Made by a program: the position numbers and the translations under genes | The notes under the pieces: generated by a model | What the model saw: the letters and a program-made list of their open reading frames with translations, nothing else | Told to the model about the DNA's origin: nothing | Database searches by the model: none | Shown here: in pieces, positions 27,262-37,704 of the stretch | Numbering within the stretch: position 1 is the stretch's first letter | How the letters are laid out: every line of letters begins with the position of its first letter | NCBI GenBank assembly: GCA_903850915.1 | Contig: CAINMV010000001.1 | Coordinates: 44,557 to 108,556, forward strand | Direction of reading: 5' to 3' | DNA: 64,000 bases | Source: an uncultured Bacteroidota bacterium | GTDB taxonomy: Bacteria; Bacteroidota; Bacteroidia; UKL13-3

Positions 27262-30200
27262 ATGAAGAAATTATTAATTGCGTTGCTGTATTTGGTATTT
27301 TCAGTGCTGTCGTCCATGGCACAGCCTGCAATTTCAGGAATAATAGTTCCCAAATTTATGGCCGATACTACAAAGACGACAGGTCAAGGGCCTCGTATCC
27401 CCGTTGTTTTTAGAGCCAAACTAACAGGATTAACATCAAATACAACCTATCGATACGAAACTAAAGCTATTTGCCTATCGTATATTAATGGAATGACACC
27501 TGATTTTGATGGACCAACAAGTACCGGTGCCGCGAATCCCATCTATATGCATCAGAATGGCAACTTCACCATGGCTTCGAATCCTTCTTTTTCAAATTTA
27601 GGTGGTTATGATTCTCTACTCACTAATGCATCCGGTGAATATGAAGGTTGGTTTGCATTTGAGCCTACAGGCAACGTTCGATTTAATTCAGGTAACTTTA
27701 TTCATCCGCGAGTTATTATTAATAATGGTGTTGTAGGTAACTCTACGAATTTAACGTACCTTACTTTAGTAGATTCTATTCTCACTTTAAGTATTGGAAC
27801 GGCATCTAATCAGGCTTCAGGTGTATACAGCCGAAGTTTAGCAAAAAATAAAAACATTGCGGTGTTATGGGATAATATTAATGCCACAGGCAGGCCAATA
27901 TCGTGCGCTATTATTGAGAATGATGGCTTATCGATAAAATCAGCACCAACACCAACAAATTATCCTTTATTCTATCGTGATCAGGTGGATAGTTTTTCTG
28001 GCGCTTGGGGCACCTTGATGCCTAATTCTAATTCAAATGGAATTCGACGCGTGGACAACCGAAATTTAAGTGATGGCTCTTTGGTGTATTTTAATTCAGA
28101 TGCCGATGGTATTTGGCCAACAGGCAATAAAAATACCATCAATCCTTCGGTAGGATTCAATGCAATAAAAATCGATAGTAATGATGTTCCATTGCAGCCA
28201 GGTCCATTGTTTACTTTCGAGAAAAGCTCGTATTATGTCAATGAAAATGGAGGCACTGTTACTATTGCCATAAAAAACAAATACCCGATCTTCGCAACTG
28301 CAAATATAACCGCATCATTAAAAATAGGAGGTAGTGCAACGATAGCAGACTTTAACTTTGCATCTTCAACAATTACATTTACAACAACAGATACGATAAA
28401 TTACTTCTCGATTCCCATTAACAACGACTTGTTTATTGAAGGTGACGAAGTGTTTTATTTACACTTATCAAATTTAGGCATCGGCGGTTCAATTGGTGTC
28501 GATTCTATCACTGCTATAACTATTATTGATGATGACTTCCCGTTGCCTGAAGTAATAATTCAGCCAACCAAAAAAACGATTTCTGAATGGGTTACTTCTT
28601 CTACCTTCGACGTGGTTTTATCTGCCAAAGCTAGAGTTCCGGCGAGTGTTACTATTAACGCTATCAGCGGAAGTGCTAGCACAAACGACTACACGTTCAA
28701 TAGCATGATTTTAAACTTTAATGTGGGCGATTCAATCAAGTCTGTTCCTTTCGGCATTGTTGATGATGCTATTCAGGAATCATTGGAATTGTTTTATTTG
28801 CAAATAAGCAATCCCATCGGTGCCGTTTTGGGCATAAACACGGATACAATTACAATAATTGACAACGATTTCCCTCGATATACTATTTCTCAAATCAACA
28901 CCATAAACGCAAACACAGGCATTGCCGATAGTATCGGAAAAAAATATGATTTGACAGGACTGGTTTATGGAATAAACTATAGACCATCTGGATTGCAATT
29001 TGTGATGCGCGATAATACCGCAGGCATTACAATTTTTAAAGCTATTGGCAATTTAGGTTATAACGTAAAAGAAGGAGATAGCATAAGGGTAATAGGAACG
29101 GTAACTCAATTTAATGGCTTAACTGAGTTCAATGCTGATACACTCCTTTATTATAGTAATAATAAAAAAATCAAAATACCCACAATTGTCACAAAGTTAG
29201 ATGAGGCAGCAGAAAATGACCTCATACGAATTAACTCGGTGCAGTTTGATAGTCCAATTGCCACCTGGCCTACTGTAGCCTCAATTATAAGTGTTCACAC
29301 GGCCACGGATACATTTATAATTAGATTGCAACTGGCCAATTCGGATATTCTTGGAACTTCAACCCCTCAAGGTGCTTTTGATGTCGTAGGCTTAGGTAGT
29401 CAATTTGACAATACAAATCCATATACATCTGGTTATCAATTAGTTCCTCGATTCCTTTCAGATATTATACCGGTTGCTCCACCGGCAATAGTAACGGTGG
29501 ACACATCTTTAATTACCATCGCTGAGAGTGGTGGGCAGGTAAAAATAAAATTTAAAATATCAAATGTAAATGGAAATTCAACAACAGTTAATCTAATAAA
29601 TTCTGGAACCGCAAATGCTTCAACTGATTACAATTCTCCTCCTATGGCAGTCACTTTTCCTCCATCAGCTGCAAATGGTGACTCTATTATTTTAAGTTAT
29701 ACCATCATTGATGATACTGAAGTGGAGAGCAGTGAGACAATCAACGTTTCTATTTTACCTAGCTTTAATGCTATTGTGGTGGGTAAAAGCAAAACCATAA
29801 TAATTAATGATAACGATATTGCGCCGGTTAAGTTCACCATTGATTCTCTTCCCTTTAGTGTCAATGAAAATGTGGGTATTGTTCGCGTAAAAGTTAAAAT
29901 AAGCAATGTCAACGGTTTGGCTTCTAGCGGCATGGTAACGTTTAGTGGTACCGCCGTTTTTGGCATAGATTATCTTGCTGCACCAGCTACCTTTTTATTT
30001 CCAGCTAATGCTGCAAATGGCGATTCTGTTTTTGTTACTTATGGCATTACCGACGATGGCTTATATGAGCCAACTCCAGAAACAATAAAATCTTCATTCA
30101 GCACTGTAAATAATGCGATAATGAACGGAGGTAAGGAGCAAATAATAACGATAGTTGATAATGATATCAATGGAATAAAACAAGCCTCTGCTTTTTCTGA

Positions 30201-30417
30201 ATTGTACGTTTATCCTAATCCTTCTTCGGGAAGTATTTCAATTTTATTTGCCAATAGGTTTTATAAAATCACTATTATCAACAGTATTGGTCAGAAAATC
30301 AATCAGCTTGAAACTAATGAAAAGGTGCAAACGATAGATGGGCTTAATGCAGGAGTTTACTTTGTAAATGTCTGTGGTGATGGTTTTTCCATAACAAAAA
30401 GAATTGTTGTTCTATAG
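27262..30417 (+). CDS. Large T9SS-secreted Calx-beta repeat protein (paralog 2)
   Basis: 1051 residues, clearly homologous to the preceding gene along its length: same signal peptide plus PAISGIIVPKFM, same EGWFAFEPTGN and SFSGAWGTLMPNSNSNGIRRVDNR blocks. It has two Calx-beta domains before the OB-like domain (RYTISQINTINANTGIADS) instead of three, then two more, and a type A sorting domain (YPNPSSGSISILF). It is about 115 residues shorter, which equals one Calx-beta repeat lost or gained. The calcium-turn motifs (IIDDD, INDND, IVDND) are kept. Start ATG 27262. Likely arose by tandem duplication. Confidence 0.85.
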   Translation: MKKLLIALLYLVFSVLSSMAQPAISGIIVPKFMADTTKTTGQGPRIPVVFRAKLTGLTSNTTYRYETKAICLSYINGMTPDFDGPTSTGAANPIYMHQNGNFTMASNPSFSNLGGYDSLLTNASGEYEGWFAFEPTGNVRFNSGNFIHPRVIINNGVVGNSTNLTYLTLVDSILTLSIGTASNQASGVYSRSLAKNKNIAVLWDNINATGRPISCAIIENDGLSIKSAPTPTNYPLFYRDQVDSFSGAWGTLMPNSNSNGIRRVDNRNLSDGSLVYFNSDADGIWPTGNKNTINPSVGFNAIKIDSNDVPLQPGPLFTFEKSSYYVNENGGTVTIAIKNKYPIFATANITASLKIGGSATIADFNFASSTITFTTTDTINYFSIPINNDLFIEGDEVFYLHLSNLGIGGSIGVDSITAITIIDDDFPLPEVIIQPTKKTISEWVTSSTFDVVLSAKARVPASVTINAISGSASTNDYTFNSMILNFNVGDSIKSVPFGIVDDAIQESLELFYLQISNPIGAVLGINTDTITIIDNDFPRYTISQINTINANTGIADSIGKKYDLTGLVYGINYRPSGLQFVMRDNTAGITIFKAIGNLGYNVKEGDSIRVIGTVTQFNGLTEFNADTLLYYSNNKKIKIPTIVTKLDEAAENDLIRINSVQFDSPIATWPTVASIISVHTATDTFIIRLQLANSDILGTSTPQGAFDVVGLGSQFDNTNPYTSGYQLVPRFLSDIIPVAPPAIVTVDTSLITIAESGGQVKIKFKISNVNGNSTTVNLINSGTANASTDYNSPPMAVTFPPSAANGDSIILSYTIIDDTEVESSETINVSILPSFNAIVVGKSKTIIINDNDIAPVKFTIDSLPFSVNENVGIVRVKVKISNVNGLASSGMVTFSGTAVFGIDYLAAPATFLFPANAANGDSVFVTYGITDDGLYEPTPETIKSSFSTVNNAIMNGGKEQIITIVDNDINGIKQASAFSELYVYPNPSSGSISILFANRFYKITIINSIGQKINQLETNEKVQTIDGLNAGVYFVNVCGDGFSITKRIVVL

Positions 30418-30494
30418 ATTGAAATACGTTTTAAATTACGATTTTATGACAAAAATCAGCAGTTAAATAATTTAGATGTTTTACCTTGGCGGTT

Positions 30495-31535
30495 ATGAGA
30501 AATAGTTTACTTTTTGTATCTTTTATTTTTACGTTTAATGTGTTTTCACAATCTTCGGAACCACATTTAAAGAACCTAACGCAGCTTACATTTGGGGGCG
30601 ATAATGCAGAAGCTTATTTCAGTCCGAATGGTAAGTTTGTATCTTTTCAAAGTAATTATATGAAATGGGGATTGCATTGCGATCAGATTTTTTCTATGGA
30701 TTTAAAAAAGGCCACTAAGGATACCTTGTATCGTCCCAATTTAATTAGTACAGGAAAAGGACGTACCACTTGTAGTTATTATATGCCCGATATGAAACAT
30801 ATCCTTTATGCTTCAACACATTTAGCGGCAGATACGTGCCCGCCAACAGCATATGTGAAAGGGAAATATCTATGGAACGTATATCCAGAGTATGATATTT
30901 TTGTTGCTGATTTAAATGGTAAAATTACGAAGCAACTAACTAATTCGCCTGGTTATGATGCAGAAGCTACGATCTCGCCTAAAGGCGACAAAATTGTATT
31001 TACAAGCGACCGTAGTGGCGATTTAGAATTGTGGACGATGAATATCGATGGAACAAATCAAAAGCAAATTACAAATGGACTAGGTTACGATGGAGGTGCT
31101 TTCTTCTCTGCAGATGGTACGAAGTTGGTTTTTCGCGCCTCTCGCCCAACAATAGATGCCGATGTAATGGAGTATAAAAATTACTTAGTCGAACATCTAG
31201 TGGCTCCAACCACGATGGAAATTTATACTTGCAATGTCGATGGTAGCAATTTAAAGCAAATAACACATCTCGGCAAAGCAAATTGGGCGCCTTATTTTTC
31301 TCCAAAAGGAGATAAAATCATCTTTTCAAGCAATCATCATAGCGATAAAGGTTATGACTTTCAGTTATTTATGATTAACATCGATGGCACAGGATTAGAG
31401 GCCATTACGGCTGTAAGTAAATTCAATGCCTTTCCTATGTTCTCGCCGGATGGAAAGAAACTTATTTTTTCGTCTAATAGAAATAACCATGGCACGCGAG
31501 ATACCAATCTTTTTATCGCTGACTGGGTTGAATAG
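30495..31535 (+). CDS. Secreted TolB-like PD40 beta-propeller protein
   Basis: 346 residues from ATG 30495; the track's TTG at 30486 lies before the signal peptide MRNSLLFVSFIFTFNVFSQ. It consists of PD40/WD40-like propeller blades with repeated signatures AYFSPNGKFVSF, ATISPKGDKIVFTSDRSGD, AFFSADGTKLVF, PYFSPKGDKIIFSS and PMFSPDGKKLIFSSNR. About five to six blades are visible. Such proteins usually act as periplasmic binding platforms. There is no enzymatic motif. It is followed 36 bp later by an M28 peptidase and may be expressed with it. Confidence 0.85.
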   Translation: MRNSLLFVSFIFTFNVFSQSSEPHLKNLTQLTFGGDNAEAYFSPNGKFVSFQSNYMKWGLHCDQIFSMDLKKATKDTLYRPNLISTGKGRTTCSYYMPDMKHILYASTHLAADTCPPTAYVKGKYLWNVYPEYDIFVADLNGKITKQLTNSPGYDAEATISPKGDKIVFTSDRSGDLELWTMNIDGTNQKQITNGLGYDGGAFFSADGTKLVFRASRPTIDADVMEYKNYLVEHLVAPTTMEIYTCNVDGSNLKQITHLGKANWAPYFSPKGDKIIFSSNHHSDKGYDFQLFMINIDGTGLEAITAVSKFNAFPMFSPDGKKLIFSSNRNNHGTRDTNLFIADWVE

Positions 31536-31571
31536 TTTTTTGTAATTTTACTAACTTTTTCACTTTAAGCT

Positions 31572-32807
31572 ATGTTAAAAAAGCATCATCTCCTTGTATT
31601 ATTTTTATTGCTCAATCAATTTATTTTTGCGCAAAATATATCCGAAAAGAACTTACGAAAATACATCTCCTTCTTGGCTTCCGATAGCCTGCACGGTCGT
31701 GCGTCGGGCAGTGACGATGAGTTGAAGGCTGCCGAATATATCGCTGATGTTTTCAAACGATATAAATTAGTTTACCTGCCAGGGTATTCCTCGTATTTCC
31801 ATCCCTTTTCTTTTCGCTCCAAAAACAATCCACATAGTATAGATTCCAATGAAGGACTTGTTAGAAACTGCAGAAATGTAGTTGGATATTTAGATTGTAA
31901 TGCTTCTCAAACCATTGTTCTCGGGGCACATTATGATCATTTAGGGTTAGGTATGGACTTTAATTCTTTGGATCCGAATCCGCAAGGTAAAATTCATAAT
32001 GGTGCAGACGACAATGCGTCAGGTACCGCTGGTGTTATGGAGTTAGCACGTCTTTTTTCTAAGCAGAAAACGAAATTGAAATTCAATATTATTTTTTGTT
32101 TGTTTAGTGGAGAAGAACATGGTTTGGTAGGGTCGAAGAAATTGATGGAGCAAACACATTTGGACTCTACAAAAATCAAATACATGTTTAATTTTGATAT
32201 GATCGGCAGAATGAATGATAGCTCTAAATCGCTTTTGGTAATGGGTTATGGCACAAGTCCGGATTGGGGCGTGCTTGTTACAAAGGCGAACAAAGATTTT
32301 CATTTAGTATATGATAGCGCAGGTATTGGACCCTCGGATTATACCACCTATTATTTAGAAAATGTTCCAGTGCTTGGCTTCTTTACTGGGCAACATGCCG
32401 ACTATCACAAGCCTACTGATGACGCAACTAAAATTAATTATAAAAAAGAGAAAAGTATTCTGGAGTTCGTGGCTCGTATTGTTACTACGTCAGGAGATTA
32501 TCCTAAAATTAAATTTACAAAGACGATAACAAAAGAATCTGCAAAAACGAACTTCAAAGTTACCATGGGGATCATGCCAGATTATATTTTTGAAGGGAAA
32601 GGTTTGCGGGTTGATGGCGTTACAGATGGGAAACCAGCCGCCAATGCTGGAATATTAAAGGGTGATGTATTGATAAAATTTGATGAATTGGAAATCAAAG
32701 ACATCCAAGATTATATGAAGGCGCTGTCCTTAACAAAAAAGGGGGAGACCAAAAGAATAACTATTTTGAGAGGGAAAGATCTTTTGGAGTTGAATGTTAC
32801 GTTCTAA
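31572..32807 (+). CDS. Secreted M28 family zinc aminopeptidase with C-terminal PDZ domain
   Basis: 411 residues with signal peptide MLKKHHLLVLFLLLNQFIFAQ. The M28 core (about 90-300) shows co-catalytic zinc ligands in LGAHYDHLG, NGADDNASGTAGVMELARL, SGEEHGLVGSK, FNFDMIGRM and HKPTDDATK. Residues about 330-411 are a PDZ domain (LRVDGVTDGKPAANAGILKGDVLIKFDE) that may recruit or present substrates. Predicted to trim peptides in the periplasm or outside the cell. It ends convergently with the serine hydrolase gene 48 bp away. Confidence 0.9.
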   Translation: MLKKHHLLVLFLLLNQFIFAQNISEKNLRKYISFLASDSLHGRASGSDDELKAAEYIADVFKRYKLVYLPGYSSYFHPFSFRSKNNPHSIDSNEGLVRNCRNVVGYLDCNASQTIVLGAHYDHLGLGMDFNSLDPNPQGKIHNGADDNASGTAGVMELARLFSKQKTKLKFNIIFCLFSGEEHGLVGSKKLMEQTHLDSTKIKYMFNFDMIGRMNDSSKSLLVMGYGTSPDWGVLVTKANKDFHLVYDSAGIGPSDYTTYYLENVPVLGFFTGQHADYHKPTDDATKINYKKEKSILEFVARIVTTSGDYPKIKFTKTITKESAKTNFKVTMGIMPDYIFEGKGLRVDGVTDGKPAANAGILKGDVLIKFDELEIKDIQDYMKALSLTKKGETKRITILRGKDLLELNVTF

Positions 32808-32855
32808 GTATCATAGCCAACTTTTTAATTTTTTTCAGTGGAGTGCTTTTTAACA

Positions 32856-34076
32856 CTATTCCATATAATCTTTTGTATTGTTTGAACCTTGGCTCATCAC
32901 CTGAAACGCTGAACCAACATCATAAATATCATTATTGTATTTGTTTCCAAGTACAATAATTACAAATTTTTGCATTGGATTAATATAAAATAAGCTATTG
33001 TAGCTGTTCCACCAGCCATTATGGTAAACAACTTTATCAGAATCGTTAAAGCAAATCATACGAAAACCATAGCCATAGTTGCGCATTCCGCGTTTTTCTT
33101 TACTACGAGGCGTCCATGCACTTTGTAATGTTTCCGACTTTAGAATTCTATTGTTAATCAACCCATCATACCATTTATATAAGTCGAGCACCGTACTGTA
33201 AATTCCTTTATCGCCTACAACACCATCAAAATAATCGGTCTCTTCTCTTTTCCAAAAGCCATTGTAGCTTGTCGTTCTATTTATAAAAGCGGCAGGGTCT
33301 TTTTCATTGGCAAGCCAAGTATTGTTCATTTGTAAAGGCTCAAAAATATTCTTATGTAGGAATGTGCTGAAAGGAATACCGCTAACTTTCTCAACAATTC
33401 CTGCAAGGAGCACATAATTGGTATTACTATATTCAAAATATCGTCCAGGCTTTCCAATAAATCGTCTGTCAAAAGTTTTGAACCACTTAAAAATCTCGTC
33501 TTGGGTTGGGTATAAATTCCCTCTTATAACCTTATCATTATATACATTTACATAGTTGGCTAAACCACTTCTATGGGATAACAACATCTCAATTGTGATT
33601 TTTTTGAATGGCAACTCCGGGAAATAATCACTAACTAAATCGGTAAGTTTCAATTTCCCTTCTTCCATTAGCTTCAAAATTGCTACAGCTGTAAATGTTT
33701 TCGACATAGACGCAATTTGGAATTTAGTATCCGGTTTCAACGCTTCTTTGTTCTCAAGGTTGGCATATCCGAAACATTTTTGATATACGACAACACCTTG
33801 CTGCGCTATTAATACATTGCCATTAAAACCTTTCCTATTTGCTTTTACCTGGTAAATAGAGTCGAGTAATCGACTTTTATAGGTGGCATTTATGCTTTTG
33901 GCAATTTTAGCTTGCCTGTCATCGATAGGCTTATTTGCACTGGAATGTACAATAGAACCAGTTATCTCAGAGCCTTTCCCTGAAGATGTTGAACACGATG
34001 GGAGTTGTATAATCCCGGCTAAAAGTATAACTCCGGCGAGTAAACCAGACAGTCTATATTTATTTTCTTTTGTCAA
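32856..34076 (-). CDS. Serine hydrolase lipoprotein, beta-lactamase class C / PBP-like
   Basis: 406 residues. The N-terminus is a lipoprotein signal with lipobox LPSC (about residues 26-29). The class C beta-lactamase/esterase fold has the catalytic SMSK (SxxK) in QIASMSKTFTAVAIL, YSN in YFEYSNTNYVLLAGI, and HNG in VVYHNGWWNSYNS. It may be a peptidase, esterase or beta-lactamase relative; the motif set alone does not separate these. TTG at 34076 is the only start that preserves the signal. It follows dxr by 18 bp and is probably cotranscribed, replacing the rseP often found after dxr. Confidence 0.85.
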   Translation of the reverse strand: MTKENKYRLSGLLAGVILLAGIIQLPSCSTSSGKGSEITGSIVHSSANKPIDDRQAKIAKSINATYKSRLLDSIYQVKANRKGFNGNVLIAQQGVVVYQKCFGYANLENKEALKPDTKFQIASMSKTFTAVAILKLMEEGKLKLTDLVSDYFPELPFKKITIEMLLSHRSGLANYVNVYNDKVIRGNLYPTQDEIFKWFKTFDRRFIGKPGRYFEYSNTNYVLLAGIVEKVSGIPFSTFLHKNIFEPLQMNNTWLANEKDPAAFINRTTSYNGFWKREETDYFDGVVGDKGIYSTVLDLYKWYDGLINNRILKSETLQSAWTPRSKEKRGMRNYGYGFRMICFNDSDKVVYHNGWWNSYNSLFYINPMQKFVIIVLGNKYNNDIYDVGSAFQVMSQGSNNTKDYME

Positions 34077-34094
34077 TTTATTAATAATAAAAAG

Positions 34095-35249
34095 TTAAAC
34101 ATTTTTAATTAAGTTATTCGCAATTTCCCTAGCTTCTTTGTCGCTTTCAAAGTAGTCGTTAAGGTTTGGTTTGGCTAAAAATGTTGCTTTTCCCATTGTC
34201 GTTTCTACAATATCAAATATGTCCAAAAATTTTATTCTATCGCTTAAAAATGCCGCATTGCAAATTTCATTAGCTGCATTTAATATACAAGCCATATTTC
34301 CGCCTTTGTTTAGGCAGTAATAAGCAAAATCCAAGCTTCTAAAAGTTACCTTATCCGCTGCTTCAAAGGTAAGTTGAGGATAATTTAAGAAGTTGAATCT
34401 TGGGAAGTTAGCGCTGATGCGCTCGGGATATGTGAATGCATAATGGATAGGCAGTTTCATATCAGGTAGTCCCATTTGCGCTTTCATGCTTCCATCTGTA
34501 AATTGCACCAAACTATGCACTATACTTTGTGGATGAACAATAACATCAATTTGAGAGGCTTCGAGACCAAAAAGCCATTTTGCTTCTATAATTTCCAATG
34601 CCTTATTCATCAAACTTGCCGAGTCGATGGTGATTTTTGACCCCATGGTCCAGTTGGGGTGTTTTAAAGCTTGTGCTTTAGTTACACCGGCAAGGTCGGA
34701 AGTGCTTTTTCCTCTGAACGGTCCACCACTTGCTGTGAGATATATTTTTTCTATTGGGTTATTATATTCACCCGTCAAGCACTGAAAAATTGCAGAATGT
34801 TCTGAATCAACAGGTATTATTTTTACGTTGTGTTTTACACATAAGCTGCTAATATAGTCACCGGCAACAACGAGGGTTTCTTTATTGGCCAAGGCAATAG
34901 TTTTACCTGCTTGAATCGCTGCAATGGTAGGCCTTAAGCCACTGAAACCAACTTGTGCCGTAAGCACAATGTCGATGGTGTCGCTGCAAACCGACTGAAT
35001 GATAGAATCGCTACCTGAAAACACTTTTATTGGTAAAGACGCTAATGCAACTTTTACTTTTTCATAGTGGATGTCGTTAGAAATAACAACAGAATTTGGC
35101 TTGAATTCTAAGGCTTGTGATATAAGTAAATCGACATTGTTATGTGCGGTAAGCAATTCAACTTCGAAATGGTCAGGATGGCACGCTATTACTTCCAATG
35201 CTTGGGTTCCAATGCTTCCGGTACTGCCTAATATTGCAATTCGCTTCAT
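34095..35249 (-). CDS. dxr: 1-deoxy-D-xylulose-5-phosphate reductoisomerase
   Basis: Second step of the MEP isoprenoid pathway, NADPH-dependent, in the cytosol. At 384 residues it has the usual length. NADPH-binding ILGSTGSIGTQALEV begins at residue 5. Catalytic and metal-binding segments are VPVDSEHSAIFQCL, LTASGGPFRGKS, HPNWTMGSKITIDSASLMNK and HPQSIVHSLVQFTDGS. No rseP follows directly. The 200-bp spacer upstream, before the TonB receptor gene, holds no other gene and no exact TAnnTTTG box. Confidence 0.96.
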   Translation of the reverse strand: MKRIAILGSTGSIGTQALEVIACHPDHFEVELLTAHNNVDLLISQALEFKPNSVVISNDIHYEKVKVALASLPIKVFSGSDSIIQSVCSDTIDIVLTAQVGFSGLRPTIAAIQAGKTIALANKETLVVAGDYISSLCVKHNVKIIPVDSEHSAIFQCLTGEYNNPIEKIYLTASGGPFRGKSTSDLAGVTKAQALKHPNWTMGSKITIDSASLMNKALEIIEAKWLFGLEASQIDVIVHPQSIVHSLVQFTDGSMKAQMGLPDMKLPIHYAFTYPERISANFPRFNFLNYPQLTFEAADKVTFRSLDFAYYCLNKGGNMACILNAANEICNAAFLSDRIKFLDIFDIVETTMGKATFLAKPNLNDYFESDKEAREIANNLIKNV

Positions 35250-35451
35250 GTAATTTTTTTGGCGCGCCTTGGTTGCACATCGCCATAGTTAATTATCGGC
35301 AAATTAAGTTTAATTATAACAAGGAGTAATGGATGAAATCCACATTTTAAGTCATAAACTATAAAAATGAAGGGATTTCTATACAGAAAACTAGCTGCTC
35401 TTTTTTGATTGCAATTGTAAAAATATACATTTTTTAAAAGGGTAATCTCAA

Positions 35452-37575
35452 TTAAAGCTTTACTTGAAAGTCGAGGAAAGTAGTCGTTCCTCGAGTCCTG
35501 TATCCTATGATTTCAGTGTACTTTGTATTTAACAAATTGTCGATTTTAAGCCCTATTGAAATAGAATTCGTAATAAAGTAGCGTGCATGAAAATCCAATA
35601 ATGTATAACCATCAATTAGCTTGGAATCCAAGGCGCCATATGGTCCTAAGTTAGGATTATAAAAAGCATCATACCTTGTGGTGATATAACGAGTGTCGAT
35701 ACGAAAACTTAAATGTTCGGATGGCTTGTAATTCAAAACTAAATTTAAAGTATTGGTAGGTCGTCTTACCATTTTAACTTCTTCGTACGATTTGCTGAGA
35801 AAAGTTCCTCCTTCAAACAACTGAATATGATTGCCTGATGACGCAAGCGTATCGATGTCAGTAGAACTAACCGTGAACTTGCTTGACACGTAGCAATAGC
35901 GCAAAGAGAGGCTTAGTTGCTCGTTCGCTTTAATGCTCAATGAAAAGTCAACCCCGCTATTTACCTGTTTGCCAAGGTTTAAATAGGTGTTGCCTTTAAA
36001 ATCAAAATATGATAAGGAGTCTAGCATGGAGTTTTTATCCCAAAGGTTTACATATTGTATTGGTTTTCTAGTGGTGATATTAAAAACGGAAGCTGTAAAA
36101 TAGGTGGTTTTGTTTACAATAGTTTTAAATCCTATTTCTTTCGATTTTGAATGCTGTGGATCAAGTCTTTTATTGCCAAAAAGCATAGTGTTCTGGTCAT
36201 TCGCATATAACTGATAGAGCGAAGGATTTAAAAAACCACTGGTGAAGGAGGCATAAATGGTGTTGCCATTTTTGGAGTAGGAGGGAGAAGCTTCAAAAGC
36301 AAGTGTATTTCCATATACATTATGCATATTTAAACGCATTCCTGCGGCTAAGTTTAAGGCCTTAAATCCCTGTTTCTCAAAATTATAATCGCCATGAAAA
36401 AAGGCATACGTGTTTTTTTGAAGCAAATTTGAATCTGCATAATTTGTTTTGCTTTGATATGGATAACTCGGGTCGTTATAATAATATTCTGTTTCCATAT
36501 TCATATTTTCGTTGTTGAGCCCTAAGCCCAAAACTGCATTAAGTGATTTCAATTTAAATACGCTAAGTATTTCACCTTGTAGGTTATTGCCCGTGTTAAT
36601 CCCTTTAAAATAGGAATGATCAAAATAATCTGCGGTGTCGCGCGCTACTAATGATGAGTCGTTGATGTTGGTACGTTGGTTTGCTGTATAAGCCAAATTG
36701 CCTTGAAAAGTTACTTTAGGATTTAAGATGTATTGCGATTTTATTTGGTAAACTTGTCTATTCGTGGCTAAAGTATTGTTATTATCATTGCTAAAAGCAC
36801 CGTTGTCGATATTGCTAAATTTCTCTAATGATTTGGCTGTAAGCGAGATTTTGAAGTTCTTCTTGTCATATCCGATTTTGCCAATAAAATCAGTTTGATG
36901 AAAGTCATCTAAATCCCTCGGTTGTATTGGCCTAAGCGTAGATGTATCCACCGTGGCATCAAAACCTTTACTAGTAATGGTATTTAAGCCAATGGAGCCG
37001 TAGATGCCACTTTTATCGCTATAGCGTATAAATGCATTGTTCACGGCATAGTCCGATCCGTAACGTAAATCAACACCTGCTTCAAATGGCTTGTCACCTC
37101 TATCTTTGGTAATAATATTAATGCTTCCTCCAATAGCTCCTGAACCATAAAGTGCACTGTTTGATCCACGCACAATCTCTATCCGTTCAATACTTGTTAA
37201 GGTAAGGTCGCCGATATCGAAGGCATTGTTTGGCGATGATGGGTCATTAAGCAGAATTCCATCGATAAGAATGGCGGTTTGATTGGTGTTTGTTCCTCGC
37301 ATGCTCACACTTTGGTTGCCACCAGCATTCATGCCATTTCCAACGATATAAATGCTTTCCATTTGTGATAATAACTCCGGCAATGTTTTTACATTGGAAG
37401 CCACAATCTGTTGGTCACTAATTACAGTCACACTTCTAGGCACAGTGGAGGCTTCCTTTTCGGTCCGTGAGGTGCTAATCACAACTTCATTCAATGCCTT
37501 AACTCGAGAGGTGTCCTGAGCTTTTAAAATTTGGCTAAAGGCGATTAACGCCATAAAAATAAGTATTCTGTTCAT
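35452..37575 (-). CDS. TonB-dependent receptor, BtuB-like (cobalamin uptake)
   Basis: 707 residues from ATG 37575; the track's TTG at 37584 adds three residues before the signal peptide MNRILIFMALIAFSQILKAQ. Residues about 25-150 form the plug (LNEVVISTSRTEKEASTVPRS, QTAILIDGILLNDPSSPNNAFD, IERIEIVRGSNSALYGSGAIGG). The remainder is a 22-strand outer-membrane barrel ending TTFLDFQVKL. A cobalamin riboswitch lies directly upstream, so vitamin B12 or another corrinoid is the most likely substrate. There is no adjacent SusD partner or BtuFCD. Confidence 0.9.
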   Translation of the reverse strand: MNRILIFMALIAFSQILKAQDTSRVKALNEVVISTSRTEKEASTVPRSVTVISDQQIVASNVKTLPELLSQMESIYIVGNGMNAGGNQSVSMRGTNTNQTAILIDGILLNDPSSPNNAFDIGDLTLTSIERIEIVRGSNSALYGSGAIGGSINIITKDRGDKPFEAGVDLRYGSDYAVNNAFIRYSDKSGIYGSIGLNTITSKGFDATVDTSTLRPIQPRDLDDFHQTDFIGKIGYDKKNFKISLTAKSLEKFSNIDNGAFSNDNNNTLATNRQVYQIKSQYILNPKVTFQGNLAYTANQRTNINDSSLVARDTADYFDHSYFKGINTGNNLQGEILSVFKLKSLNAVLGLGLNNENMNMETEYYYNDPSYPYQSKTNYADSNLLQKNTYAFFHGDYNFEKQGFKALNLAAGMRLNMHNVYGNTLAFEASPSYSKNGNTIYASFTSGFLNPSLYQLYANDQNTMLFGNKRLDPQHSKSKEIGFKTIVNKTTYFTASVFNITTRKPIQYVNLWDKNSMLDSLSYFDFKGNTYLNLGKQVNSGVDFSLSIKANEQLSLSLRYCYVSSKFTVSSTDIDTLASSGNHIQLFEGGTFLSKSYEEVKMVRRPTNTLNLVLNYKPSEHLSFRIDTRYITTRYDAFYNPNLGPYGALDSKLIDGYTLLDFHARYFITNSISIGLKIDNLLNTKYTEIIGYRTRGTTTFLDFQVKL

Positions 37576-37704
37576 TTTTAACAATAAAATAATTTAAAAA
37601 TTGCAGCCAAAAAACTTTAAATAGGAAAGGAAGTTAAAGAACAAAAGAAACAAATAATCTGATGTTCATTACCACCTTTCTTCCCGAAAGCATAATGACA
37701 AATA

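Noticed and set aside
27174-27413. 79-residue plus-strand ORF before T9SS paralog 2
   Set aside because: Overlaps the signal peptide of the real gene in another frame. Low-complexity translation.
32818-32865. Possible terminator between the convergent M28-PDZ and serine hydrolase genes
   Set aside because: Only a bulged GGAGTG/CACTATTCC pairing, partly inside the hydrolase stop region. Too weak to call.
35261-35268. GGCGCGCC (AscI-like) site as a cloning scar
   Set aside because: It lies in natural-looking AT-rich leader DNA of dxr with no vector sequence around it.
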